Assembly: GCA_024349245.1 (NCBI GenBank)
Contig: JALDNG010000805.1
Span: 1-64,000 of the forward strand
Length of the DNA: 64,000 nt
DNA from: Neodontobutis hainanensis
Lineage: Eukaryota; Chordata; Actinopteri; Gobiiformes; Odontobutidae
Reading direction: 5' to 3'
Positions 11,887 to 23,895 of this stretch are shown piece by piece (the first letter of the stretch is position 1; every line of letters begins with the position of its first letter). Both the position numbers and the translations under genes were made by a program. The notes under the pieces were generated by a model, which saw nothing but the letters and a program-made list of their open reading frames with translations, was not told the origin of the DNA and did not search any database.

Positions 11887-11907
11887 TGTTGATAACCTGA
11901 TTGAATA

Positions 11908-12346
11908 ATGGCTCATTTATCAAATTTTCTCAGTGGGTTTATGACATTAACTGACAATTTGCCTGAACATGAGAAGATGCTTCAGTTTCTGTTTATTTTG
12001 AACCTACATCTTTTGAGGTAGTTTCAATCCAGACATAGTGAGCATTATGGTTTCACGATCTTTCTTATCAAAGGATGGAATCATTTTTAAATTGTAATTG
12101 AAAGAATAGATACAACAATGAAATATGTGGAAAACTTGTATTTCGCAGTGCAATTACTTTTTAAAATGCCGTTGTAAACTATTTACATTCATTAATGAAC
12201 TCAAAAAAGAAATGCAGATGCAGTTAGCAGCATTTTACAGTATATTTCGGGAAGGAAACTATTTGTGCAAAAGTTATCCAAGATACGGAATAAGGGGAAG
12301 AACACTGTCGCACAATACTTCTCTTTTGAAATTCTTATTTAATTAG
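11908..12346 (+). pseudogene. Broken coding-like stretch, possible transposase relic
   Basis: From an ATG at 11908 a plus-strand frame reads MAHLSNFLSGFMTLTDNL and continues to a stop near 12018. It then stays readable in the same frame (SRHSEHYGFTIFLIKGWNHF) to about 12082. A second frame at 12125-12346 runs 73 codons and includes FINELKKEMQMQLAAF and SYPRYGIRGRTLSH. The residue mix (H, E, M, Q, R, G, S) is richer than chance frames here, which are dominated by K, N, I, F and L. The stops and frame change suggest a decayed protein. I considered a hAT-type transposase because of the mixed amphipathic pieces, but no diagnostic motif is present. Identity unknown. Confidence 0.3.
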
Positions 12347-12473
12347 TGTAACGCATTTATCATATAGTTTATTAAGTTTATATAAATCTGTTTCTTACTC
12401 CTCTATTACTTTTATTTTGACCAATTTTATATAATTTACAAAAATTCAACCATTAACCCAAGATATCATTTGT

Positions 12474-12533
12474 GTCAGCGATTAAATGTCGAGTGATTAA
12501 ACGTCACAGTGATTAGATGTCAGGTGATTAAGT
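12474..12533 (+). repeat. Minisatellite, four 14-16 bp units
   Basis: Four units each begin GTC and contain the core GATTA: 12474-12487, 12488-12502, 12503-12518 and 12519-12533. The consensus is about GTCAnGTGATTAAAT. A degraded fifth start (GTCTATGACC) follows. Units differ by substitutions and single-base length changes, so the array is not brand new. Confidence 0.8.
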
Positions 12534-13403
12534 GTCTATGACCCTTTTAAATATATTATGTTTGATATCTTGAAAAATTAAATTTAAAATAATTTACTCA
12601 TGTTTACTCAAAACTTTCTAACATTGAATATTAGCAGTAGGCGAGACACGTAACATCATGTTTATCAAGAGTTAATTGTTAGTTTTTGTAGTATAATACT
12701 TTAAATTTGTTTGGAATGACTGTTAATTATTTCACAAAATCAAAATAGAATGATAATTTATTTTTAGTTTATATAAGATTCAAAAACATTGTCATTAATT
12801 GTTCAAATATCCTAATTGTTGAATAATTTAAAAATGTAACTATTTTAGATTTTAAAGCAAAATAAATATTATCTTTTATTTAATTCAATAATATTAATCC
12901 AAATGATATTTATCAATATATTTTAACATTAAATGATTAAATTTGAAATAAAAATCGACTTAAAATGATTGATAAAACAATCCTCACTCAAATTCAATCC
13001 ATAAAACAATTTAAACCGGTGAACTACTTATTAAATTTTAACTTCGTTTTTACTTTAAAAATTTTGTCAATAATTGTTAAAATCTAAATTAAAAGATTCA
13101 TAGTCATAAAAATTTGTAAATATAGAAAGACTAAATGTATATCTGATTGGTATTCCTTATTTATACACAGATTAACCTATATATCTGAATTCTAAAAATA
13201 ATCTGCGATGAAAATTTGGTTTAAGAAATAAATAGGTTTGCATTTTCAATTAAAAATTAACAGATGCATCACAATATTCACATTCCTCAATGAAAATTCG
13301 CTTATATTTCATGAGTTGCAAAGACTTTCGTTTCCTAATTAAATGAAAAATTTATTTTTTATCCTATTTTTATTTATCAATAATAAACAGTTAAGCGTGG
13401 GAA
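12534..13403. other. AT-rich DNA without a recognised gene
   Basis: Very AT-rich, with no open frames of note, no repeats beyond simple A/T runs, and no recognisable regulatory structure. Confidence 0.5.
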
Positions 13404-13616
13404 TTAGATAAAATCCATATCCATTTTAAGACAGTAAATACGTCTTTTATCTTCAGGTGAGAAATATCGAAATTCCATGTATGTTTTTAAATCTTCAAAA
13501 GAGTAAATACGACGATTATATGGTTTCCATAATTGAAGAGTAGTGGTTAAGAGTCCTATACGACAATATTTACACCACAAAATTATGCGAAAGGGAGTGA
13601 GTTGGGTTAAAACCAT
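13404..13616 (-). CDS. Hypothetical 70-residue protein
   Basis: A complete minus-strand frame of 70 codons runs from ATG (complement of 13614-13616) to TAA. Its composition stands out from chance frames in the window: W at two sites, CKYC near residues 15-18, LTTTLQLWKPYNRR around 23-36, then SFEDLKTYMEFRYFSPEDKRR. The second half is charged and helix-like; the first half is hydrophobic, but not a clean membrane segment. The underlying DNA is clearly less AT-rich than its flanks on both sides. An in-frame TAA lies shortly upstream of the ATG, so this could be a short gene, a first exon or a terminal exon. I do not recognise the family. CKYC lacks a paired second knuckle, so no zinc finger is claimed. 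Confidence 0.4.
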   Translation of the reverse strand: MVLTQLTPFRIILWCKYCRIGLLTTTLQLWKPYNRRIYSFEDLKTYMEFRYFSPEDKRRIYCLKMDMDFI

Positions 13617-16600
13617 TAAATTAAAGTTTACTTAAGGGCATATATATCGATGTAAACTTTGTTCGAAAAAGCTTAAGTTGGTTTAACTTATTCTTTCTAA
13701 TCAAAAACGAACGGGAACTAGATCTAATGTGATTTCCATGATGAATTGTTCCAAAATTAATATTATCGGATGAGTTTAAACCATTTAGTCGATTGAAACT
13801 AAGGACTAAAACAACATAATTTAAAGAATTCTATGATGCCTGTAAGACTAGCATACATTCATAACTTCTCAAAAAAAGTATCGTAAAATTTTTTAATCGT
13901 TCAAACCTTTTGAAAAGTTAATCATATGAATAGAAATATTTTATAATAACCCTTTAAATGGAATTTTAACTCCTTTAATATTTTATTTATGAGTGAAATT
14001 TTATGCGTAAAATTTAAATATAGTTTTTAATTATTTTAAATCATCTTTTGCAAGTCTATCTGACAAAGATTTTATTAATTTTTGTTGAATAATATATTTT
14101 GAAAATAATCTGGAAATAATTATTTTCATTTTACACCAAATAAATATATCTAATTAATCAAAAATATTATTAATTTTTTTGTTTTAAATTTATCAAAATA
14201 TTTTATTCAAAATTGAAGAATAAAATTTGATTTTTGTGGCTATTTCTAAAAATTCATCATATTTTTATGTTTATAAATATTATAGAAAGGTAGAAACAAT
14301 ATATATTACATTTACACGTTATGACTTTAATTTTTTCATTGTAAAATGATTTTTCGAATATTTCTTATTGTAAAATTTATTAAACTCATAAAGATAAAGC
14401 ATTCCTCTAAATAAAGATTTTATTCTCGAAACAATTATCCTTGTTTATTTTATTTTAGAAATATTTGTTGTTTATTTTTAAATTTTAAAACTTTATTTTA
14501 ATTTTATAAGATATTTCTTCTTCTCGTATTAAAGTTTTGTATCTTCATTGAAATTCTTCATTTTGTGATCAATAATCGATCCTATTTATAAAAATATTGA
14601 TATTTATCAAGCATTAAAAATTTTTTCTTTGAAAATTAGGAAAAAAGAGGTTTCATATAACATCTTAACTTTCGTAAACGCTGAAAAAGTTTTAGGTTTA
14701 GTTGTAACAAATACCCACAGAAACATTTAAGTAATTTTGAAGAAAAATCACTTTTGCAGATTTATTTGCTTTTTCTGTTAGGAGTCTTAGAAATATTTTA
14801 AACTCAATCAATTTTTATTTAACTTTTTTTTTTATTAAATTTAAAAGTGTAGACACGCGATATTTATAGATTTTCTTCATCTATATCACGTTAATAATGA
14901 GTCTCTATGATTATTTTTCTTTCATTTTTTGGCATTTGTTTAGTCGCTATTTTAATTTCATAAGAGTAAAATAAATTGACTTTTTGTGATTTGTCAAGCA
15001 TTATAGATATTTTTAATGGTATCACTGAGCGAGTGTGGAAAACAATTTCTCTGTTGTCGTGAAAACCTAAATGATCAAATTTAGAGTTTAAAATATTAAA
15101 GAATAATAAAGTCGGGAATTTATAAATCTCGACTTAACGTAAAATCAAAGATGAAGGAAAATGATAAAATTGTCTTTTAATATTGTAATAAAATTTTTAT
15201 GGTATCAAAATATTTTTTGATAAAGTATCGCCTCATGTTTGTTCCAAACTAGTCAATAAAATATGCAGCTTATTAATTCAGGAGAGCTAAATTTAGATTT
15301 GTTAAACAATAAATTTTCTGGATTTATTCAATCTTTTTTGAAAATAAATATTTTTAATTTTAAGTATCAAAAACGAGTATGTGAAAGTTGAAACACAATT
15401 TATTATAACTGGTAATTCTTTTTAGAAGATAAATATGTTGAAAAAAATTGAGAAGTGAAGGAGATCTTCATTTGAGACAAATCTCCTATATTGTAAACAT
15501 AGTTACAAAAAAGGTTTTATGGGAATTATAGGTTTAAAAATCTTGAAAATCATGAGTCAGCATTAGATTTTGCTTTTTATAAATTTAAGAAATTAATATC
15601 TTACATGATAAAATTAAAAATGATAATTATCATTTTCATTTAATTAAATAAAATCTATTCTATACATATTTTTCAAAATTAGTTGCTAAAATCACACTTT
15701 TAAGATAATCCTGTGATGGAAAACATCTAGCATTTAAAGTGAAATAAAATTTTGAAGAATAATGTGAATGTTAAGAAAACATCTTTGTAATATTGTTGGA
15801 ATATTATAAAATCGATAAATATTAAATAAGTAAACTTTGAATAAACTAAAAATACTTTATCTCGTAAAATTACAGTCTCCTAAAAATTTTATTCTCAAAA
15901 TAAACAAAAAAAATTCACCTAACAAAAGAATAATTGTTTGAATGAAATAAGCCAAACATATTTGTGATTTATCTATCAATATTCAATTTTTAAATTGTGA
16001 AAAAATGTACAAATTTAAATTTATCTGAAGAAATATATAAACATTTTCTTTCTGCTTACTGGATATAAATTTATTTATAAACACGATGTAATTCAATTAT
16101 TTAAAGAGAGAAGAAACACAGAATAAACTCATTAAATATCAAAAATTTTTAAGCAACTATCTGTCTGTTGTACAATACATTAGAAGAAATAATTTGAAAT
16201 TAAATAAATTCAAATTTTGTTTAAAAAATAATTTAATGTGGCTAACCAATGGATCTCATTAGTCTACAATGATAACGTATAATGGAGATGATTGAAATTC
16301 TCAGAACTAACTCAAGGATGTAAATATCAAATGAATTTCACCACAGAGATAAAATTTTAAATTTTATCCAAAAGTGTTGATTTGAATTTATGTATATATT
16401 TTATTTTAAGTTAAAGAACCATTCAGAAGTTTGAGAAACACTTAAAAAGATTCTTTTGGAAATTTAAAAAGAAAATTTTACAACACCATGATCTTATTTT
16501 GAATAAAGTCGAATTTTCGAAAATTCTATTTGTGTGTAAAAATAAATATATTCCTTCTTGAAAAACCTAATTTTTAATTGATTTATGTAATTTTATTTCA

Positions 16601-19600
16601 AAAATCCTTTCTTAGTATTCATAAACGAGCGTTGTTTATTAAATTTTATCAAAACACACTCATTATTTTTTAGCTCATCTAATTAAAAATAATCTAAAAA
16701 AACAATGTCCCCATGTCGATATACAATTTACATATATTATTTAGTCTTAATTTAATCAAAAGATATTGTTTTAACGTCCCACGAACATAATTTATTTTGA
16801 ATTCGAAAGATTTCTGCTCTAAAATTGGGAGAAAATAAAGCTGGGAGTTTAATCAATTTATAATCACATATAAACATAAACCTGAATAAACATGACTTTT
16901 ATTCCTTTATTAACCAAATTAAAAAAATACATTTTAAAATTATTTTAAAACTGGCCTTAAAAGATTTATTTAAATAAATCAAAAAATAATATTCTGGTTT
17001 ATCATTTTATTTTTCTTCTTATTTTATAAATTTAATAATTAAACCTTTTAAATACATAAGGAAAAAAATTTTTTAATTTTTACATTGAATTAATATATTT
17101 AAATATTAATCATTTTGTTTTATTTAAAAAATTAAAACAGATATCATAAAATTTCAATAATTTAGAAGTTCTTTCTTTTAAATATTTCAAAACGACTCAT
17201 GATCGTGATATTTATGAATTTATAAAATGTCTCATATGGGAAAATGAATAAAATATAATTTCGAGGGTTTGATAGGTTAAGGTATTTATGAAATATAGTT
17301 TGAGAATAATAACTGATGTGACAGTTTATTAATTCTATTTTATGAAAAAAATTTTATAGTTGAGTATATAAAAATAAAATCCATCCAAATTTCACGTATA
17401 TTTTAAAAATTACTGTTAAAATTAGATTATTAACAATTAGAAATTAAAGAAATGACAAAATGAAGTATTTAATAAATAAAATAGGATATTGGAGAGAATT
17501 ATCCAAACATTATTCAACGTATGTTAAAATATTCTGTTAATATCTTTTAATTAATCGATTTATTCATAACTTTTTTTAATTCATTTTTTATATGAATGAT
17601 TTTTGAATTAACAAGGGAAAATTCCAAACATAATAAATTTTTTAAAATAAAATTTTTCCAAAAATTATTCATTATTAATTAAAGATTCCAAATAAGTCTG
17701 TTTGAATAAATCAATAAGCCGATTGTGAGATTAGTATTTTAACGTTTGTATTTAAAATTAAGCTATATCAAAAAAATCCCTTCTCGTTCTGTTTTAAAAT
17801 TGGGAATTAGTGTCCAAAATTTCAATAATTAGAAATTAAGAATTTTAATAGTGTTATCAAAATAAACCTACGTTTTTGAACGATATTATCCTCACTAAGA
17901 GCGTCTAGGTTTTCAAAGTTTTGCTATCGATTAAATTAGGAAATGTTAGAGTTATTTAAATAGGTATAAAACTGGAATTTTTTTAATTTAGCCAATTTCT
18001 GAAACTGCTATTATTTTTGACGCAAAAAAATCAAAAATTAAGATAAATATTTTTTTCTCTAATAATAAAAGAATAAAAAAAATTTATGATGAGAAAATTT
18101 TATTCATAACCTCGTGAGTTCAAAAGTTTATCAAGATTATTTTATGAATATACTATATTCATATTTTAAGTGTTCATTATATGGATATTTATAAGAGCAT
18201 TCATCAAAAGAATTACCACATTTCTTTGATATTTTGTGATATCATCCCGTCGATTAATTTTTATCAAATGTAGATTAATTTTAGGATTGGCTCCAAATTA
18301 ACGACATGTTTATAAATTATTGGCATCTTAAAAATTACTTTTGATAAAAATCGTGAAAATTTAATTTATTTTGGTTTGATATATTCGAAATATTGAAACA
18401 TAAAGGACTACGTTTTTATTGAAATGCAAAAATTTTATCAAGTTGATTTATATTTTCTGAAGGATAATACAAAAATATCATCTTATTTAGATTTAAAAAT
18501 ATTGAAAATTTTTGGATGGCATGATTGAGAAAATATCTTGTTAAACATGAGGATATGTATTGTAAAATATGAAAATGAGAATTTTATTTTATAAAATACA
18601 GCGTTTCTAATTTTTATCGATATGAATTACACCCATTTAAGCGAAAAGCCAACAAATTTTGACTTAAAGTCGAACGAACACATAATAAGAATAATATGTT
18701 TAAATCTTAAAAAAATTAACTTACACATAGCCCCTATAAATGTGTTATCAAAAGGATAGTATCATTGTATGCGGATAAAAAATACCCTCAAAGCTCTGCT
18801 TATATCTAAATAAATTAACAATTATTTTGAATTAACACAAAAACAATTATTGATAAATCAATTGAAAATTAATTAAAATGAGAAAAAAATCTCAGAAAAA
18901 TTTATTTTGAAACATTTGAATAAAAATATAAAATATCTTTAAAAATATTCTTTTCGTCCAAATTTAGATATTCGAGATGAAATTCAACGAAAAATATTAC
19001 TAAGAACCACCATTATTTTTTCTCAATTTTATCGTAAATAAAATAGGAAAAAATTCAAGTTGTTAAAATTCAGAAAAAAATATTTTTGTGTTTTTGATAA
19101 TATATTTTAAAAAGCGAAATAATTCAAGATGCCTATTTTATTAAACATTTACAATTTTTTCAGAATGAGGTTTTTTCTAACATTTAATAATATATTTTAT
19201 TTATTCTTCATTTTTATCAAATTTGGAATATTCTATGAACTTATTAACTCATTTAGTTGTCGTGTAGATATTTACATATATTTAAACCTAGAATGAATTT
19301 GTTTAAAAAATTTAATATTATTCTCACAAAGAGTAGAAAAAATAATATTCATTTATCTTATAAAGTTTATCATCATATAGATAAAAACAAAAATGACTCT
19401 TTTTAATTCTGTTGAAATCAAAACTTATTATTGTAAACATAATTTTTAAATTTCATGAATTAAATATTCTGATATTTAAAATCTGATTTCTCTTTATCAT
19501 CTGATAATAATCTTATACTATAAAAATTATTTGACGTAAGATTCAAAAAAATTATTCTTTTTACTGTCAATTTGAAAAAAATAATGTGATTGTTTCAGAT

Positions 19601-20208
19601 ACTGTAGATATTGAGAATGCGCAGTACTATAATAATCTCAAATATAAAATTCATAAATTTAATATTCAAAGAATTTTTGGCAGTATCATAGAGCTACCAG
19701 GTTTAAAATTATCAATATTAACCAAGAATTTGTTTAATATTATTGCGTCTTTCAAGTTCGCTTAATATTCCGTACATGAAAAAATATGAATTGAGTTATG
19801 TACATTGACGTTGAAAATATTTGTATTGTAATAAATTTATTATGATATAAATGAAATATAACAAATTGAGGGTACTTTTTTGCCTGGTTGAACATAAAGT
19901 ACCATTTAAATACTATAAATTGGATTAATTTATAATATTAAATACAAAAGCGAATAATTTTTATGTTCACGTCGATTTAATCCATTTTAATGCATTTAAA
20001 AATTTAGGAGTAAATCAAATGTAATCTTAATCTCTTAAAGTACAAAATTCATAAATGTATTTTATCTTTAAAACTCGATTTAAATGGAATGAGAAACATA
20101 ACTTTCATGTATCTGCAAAAACAAAACTTATATTATTCTTAAACACGTAGATTACATGCTGGTTTTACGCTTCATAGAATGTATCAACGTTCAAAACATT
20201 AGGAAAAT
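13617..20208. other. Extremely AT-rich, gene-poor stretch
   Basis: About 6.6 kb of nearly pure A/T-biased sequence with no frame above about 60 codons and no recognised element. It is rich in short A-runs, T-runs and TTTAAA-type palindromes, which are expected at this composition. It fits intergenic or long-intron DNA. Confidence 0.55.
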
Positions 20209-20265
20209 ACTGTGTTTGATGTTACGTAGGTTTACGGAATAAAACAAACACAGTACACATCAAAC
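20209..20265. repeat. Inverted, permuted repeat around TGTGTTTGATGT
   Basis: The word ACTGTGTTT (20209-20217) is inverted as AAACACAGT (20246-20254), and the overlapping GTTTGATGT (20214-20222) is inverted as ACATCAAAC (20257-20265). The right-hand block carries the two inverted words in permuted order, so this is not a simple hairpin. It looks like a unit that was duplicated in both orientations. Function unknown. Confidence 0.5.
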
Positions 20266-23200
20266 ATGGATTTTTATGGTATAATAGAATTTATATATCT
20301 TCATACTCACTGAATTGAAAAAATATGTGATTAACAACTAATCAGGAAAATAATTAAAAATAATGCTAAATATATAAAATCAATTATAGGTTATCCTTCG
20401 TGAATGAACACTTAAAATATATTTTGCTTTATAAATATGAATTTAACTTATTTTTAATAAATTTGCGAATTATCACAGGTATAATATGCATCAAACAGAA
20501 TTAAACAGTTACACAAAGAATTATAGTTTATAAGAAATTAAATATATCCCTTAAATATTTATTTTCTAATAGTTTACATTTCAATAAATGAGGTAAATTG
20601 TTAGTAGTAAAGTCCAAAGCTATAATTCACGGTTTAGTTTTGTGATTATTTTTGATTTAATGAAAATTAGAATTGGCAAAAACAGCATGTAACATTATAT
20701 TTTCATTGAATTTAATTAAAATTGAAATATAAATAATGGTGTAAATCGTCATAGCTTGAATAATAAACTCTAAATCTATTAAACCACCCATAAAAATGTT
20801 TGTTGATTTTTGAATTTGATAGCTTTATTCCTAAATATGACCATAATATTAATTTTGGTAAAAAAAAAGTATTTAAATATAGTTCTCACAAATTTGAAAA
20901 TCGGGAAAATATTTGTGAAGTTTTAACTCATTATTAAATTTTAAAATGTATATATAGATACAAAAATAATGTCCAGTAAACTGTCTTATGGTATTTGTTT
21001 AAAATGAACAAAGATTATTCATTTTTGAATTTATTGATTTTTCTGAATTTCTGAAATGCATAAACATAAGTTTTTCTAACCTTCGAGCAACTAGATATAA
21101 ATAAAGTTGATAAATATAGCATGCGCATTTATGATCACATAATAAAATATTCATTCTGAATTAATTATTTTTCAATAAAACTTGTACTTAAGTTATTACA
21201 CATACCTTTCGATGAATATAGTTTAATTGAGATACACAAAATAATTTATAGGTTATATTACATGATAGATGACACATTTAGTGGTCTGAAAAATAATTAT
21301 TTTCGGTTTTTGATAGAAATATTTATATTCATCAAATTAATAGTTAAATCGATGATTTAATACCGTATATAATCATAATAATGTGATTAAAAATATTTAT
21401 TCATGATCTTAAAAGATTATCAAAATCTGAAATAACCATAAAGAAACCGACTCATTATAAAAGTAAGGTTAGTTTACATCAATTTTATTTTAATAGTATA
21501 AAACAAGCGTAATTTTTCATATTTTCAAAAAAAGGCGTTTAGATTTATTGGATGAAAAAAATTTAAGTTGATTTTTAATGCTAGTTTTCAATTTTTAAGT
21601 GAAATTTAAATTCAGGGTTTACATTTTAACAGAATAACACGGTATGCTTAGTTTAATTGTCTTTTAAATAAATTAATAATTCTTGGATTTATCAGAAAGA
21701 ATTTTTAAGTTTTAAATTCGTTATCAGCATAATGTTTGTGATAACTGAAAAACCACAAAGAAATAAATATCTGATGACAAGACATAAAATCATAAGTTGT
21801 GGGTCATTATCTAGTGTAAAAGATCAACAACAGAAATTCTCAAGATACTAAATAATACAATATGATTTTAAAAGGAAATTTATAAATATTTAAATTTGGG
21901 GATTATATCTTACTGAGCTTCCTTTGTTTATAAATCTACAAAATAATCTGGATAAATTGCCAGAACTAAAAGGTATTTACTTTGCGGAAATAATTGTTTG
22001 TCAATGACTTCTAATCTCATTAAACTTTTGGTCTTCTCTTATGCTTATCGATTCTTCAGGCGGTATTTTTATTTTATATCAATTCAACAGTTAAATTATA
22101 CAGTAAATTTCTTTTATGATAACATGAATATAAATTAAATTGAGTTAGTAAGGATATATGATAAAATTGAAATGAAGCTATTTTAATTCGATTTATGACA
22201 TAATACTTTATCTGAATCTTTCCCATTTTTAAATCAATAGCATACTTTCATTAATTTGTATTTAATCATTTTTTGACCTATGTTTAAGTAAATTTTCTGG
22301 AAAAACCTAACTCTTTTTTCATTTATAAGTGTTTTTTGAAAATTTTATATCCTTTAATTATTTTCTACCAGACATTTGAGTTTTAGCCATTTTGTCATTG
22401 TGTTAAACAAGAAAGAAACTATGTTTAAAATCACTAATTAAAGATCTTTCTTGCAATTTTACAAAAAATATGTTGATATCTAAAGCGAAAGAATATTTTT
22501 CTTTTGAGAGCGTATTTACTTTATTATCGCAATTAAAATATGTTATTTTAAAGTTTTCTTTGGAACACTACTGATGTCAAACAAAGATTTAAGTAATTCA
22601 ACAATTTCTCTTTGATTTTATTATCATATGATTGAAAATAGATTATTTTAAATATTTTTGATACATTTTAGTTATATTATCACTTTAAAGATTTTAAATT
22701 TAAAATTTAAATATTATACTTAAGTATTTTATTCTAAAAATTCAAAAAATCATTAAATTTAAATTTGTTGGAAATAAATATGAATTTACAGAATATCTAT
22801 AATTATTTAATCCTTCATCAATCAATATTTTAAAATTTTAATTTTACTTTACTTAATATATTTAAAATATGTAAAGCTAAAATCAATATTCATTTTTTTA
22901 AATCATTATTTATTTAAACCAGTGAATTTATTTCGATTTTTAAGGTTTTAAATTGTTACAATCTTAAAAGTATATATTCTAGATTTTGATACATATATCA
23001 AGAAATATGAAATTACCTAAAACAGTTAAATTTTCTCTATTCTGTAATATTCAAAGAATTTTTGGAAATTTTTCATTTTTGTATATAATTAACATATATT
23101 TTTGTTATATTGTAAGTTCTTAAATGTGAATCAAAAATAAATACAACAGAGAATAATTCGAATCCTTTTACGAGTTATGCTATGCAAAATATAAGCTTAA

Positions 23201-23640
23201 ATCATTTTCATGTCTAAAATGACTTTTTTTAAATTTTACTTTTTACAAAAAAAATCAATTTAACATACTTCTATTTTGATTAAAATTCATAAATATCACA
23301 ATATAATTCATATTTAAAGAAAGATAATTTGAGTAATATGATTGATTATAATTTTAGCATTCATTATTCTTTGTGTTTTGTGTTTACATGTTGAGTGTTT
23401 TAAAATTCATGTTTATTTTTCGTTTTAAACCGTTTAAAGTACAATTAACTCCAGATAATTTCATTCAATTGTTCAGAATAAATATCATTACCTTAACTTT
23501 TCAAATGATTCTAAAATTAAATGGAAATTATTTTCAAAATATTATTTCATACATTATTCACTCATAGAAATTTCTCAAATGTATAAATTTTAAAAGTATA
23601 TCGAATTATAACTTTTTTTAAATCTAACAGGTTATTTATT
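20266..23640. other. AT-rich DNA without a recognised gene
   Basis: No gene recognised. The frame at 23373-23567 (+) is rich in F, I and N and is of chance length. Confidence 0.5.
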
Positions 23641-23658
23641 GTACATCCCCAATGAACG

Positions 23659-23895
23659 ATGCTACTGCAAAAGTGTATTTTTTTCAAATTAACCAAAGAA
23701 GTTTGGAAAACGGTATTGCGGAACAAGATTCTGTACAAACGCCTCAATGTGAATACTCTTCGTATTATTCGTTTATTGATCAGCCAAAAAGATGAAAATC
23801 GGCCAGTGCAACGTCATGGATTCAGTCGTGTTGCAACTCGAAAGGATCCACGTATAGTTAGCAAATCTGAAAAAATCGATGTCATTAAACAATAG
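23659..23895 (+). pseudogene. Tc1-like transposase N-terminal fragment
   Basis: The 78-codon frame contains NTLRIIRLL followed by NRPVQRHGFSRVATRKDPRIV (about residues 47-67, coding positions 23797-23859). This has the layout of the paired helix-turn-helix DNA-binding region of Tc1 transposases: a helix ending R-I-I, then the linker N-R-P-x-x-G-R-P-R-x-T-x-x-x-D-R-x-I. Here G-F-S-R-V-A-T-R-K-D-P-R-I-V replaces the usual G-R-P-R core, so the GRPR hook is damaged. The frame stops after VIKQ, and no catalytic DDE domain follows. No terminal inverted repeats were found. The DNA is less AT-rich than its flanks, consistent with an inserted element. The alternative is a chance frame in a GC-richer patch. 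Confidence 0.45.
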
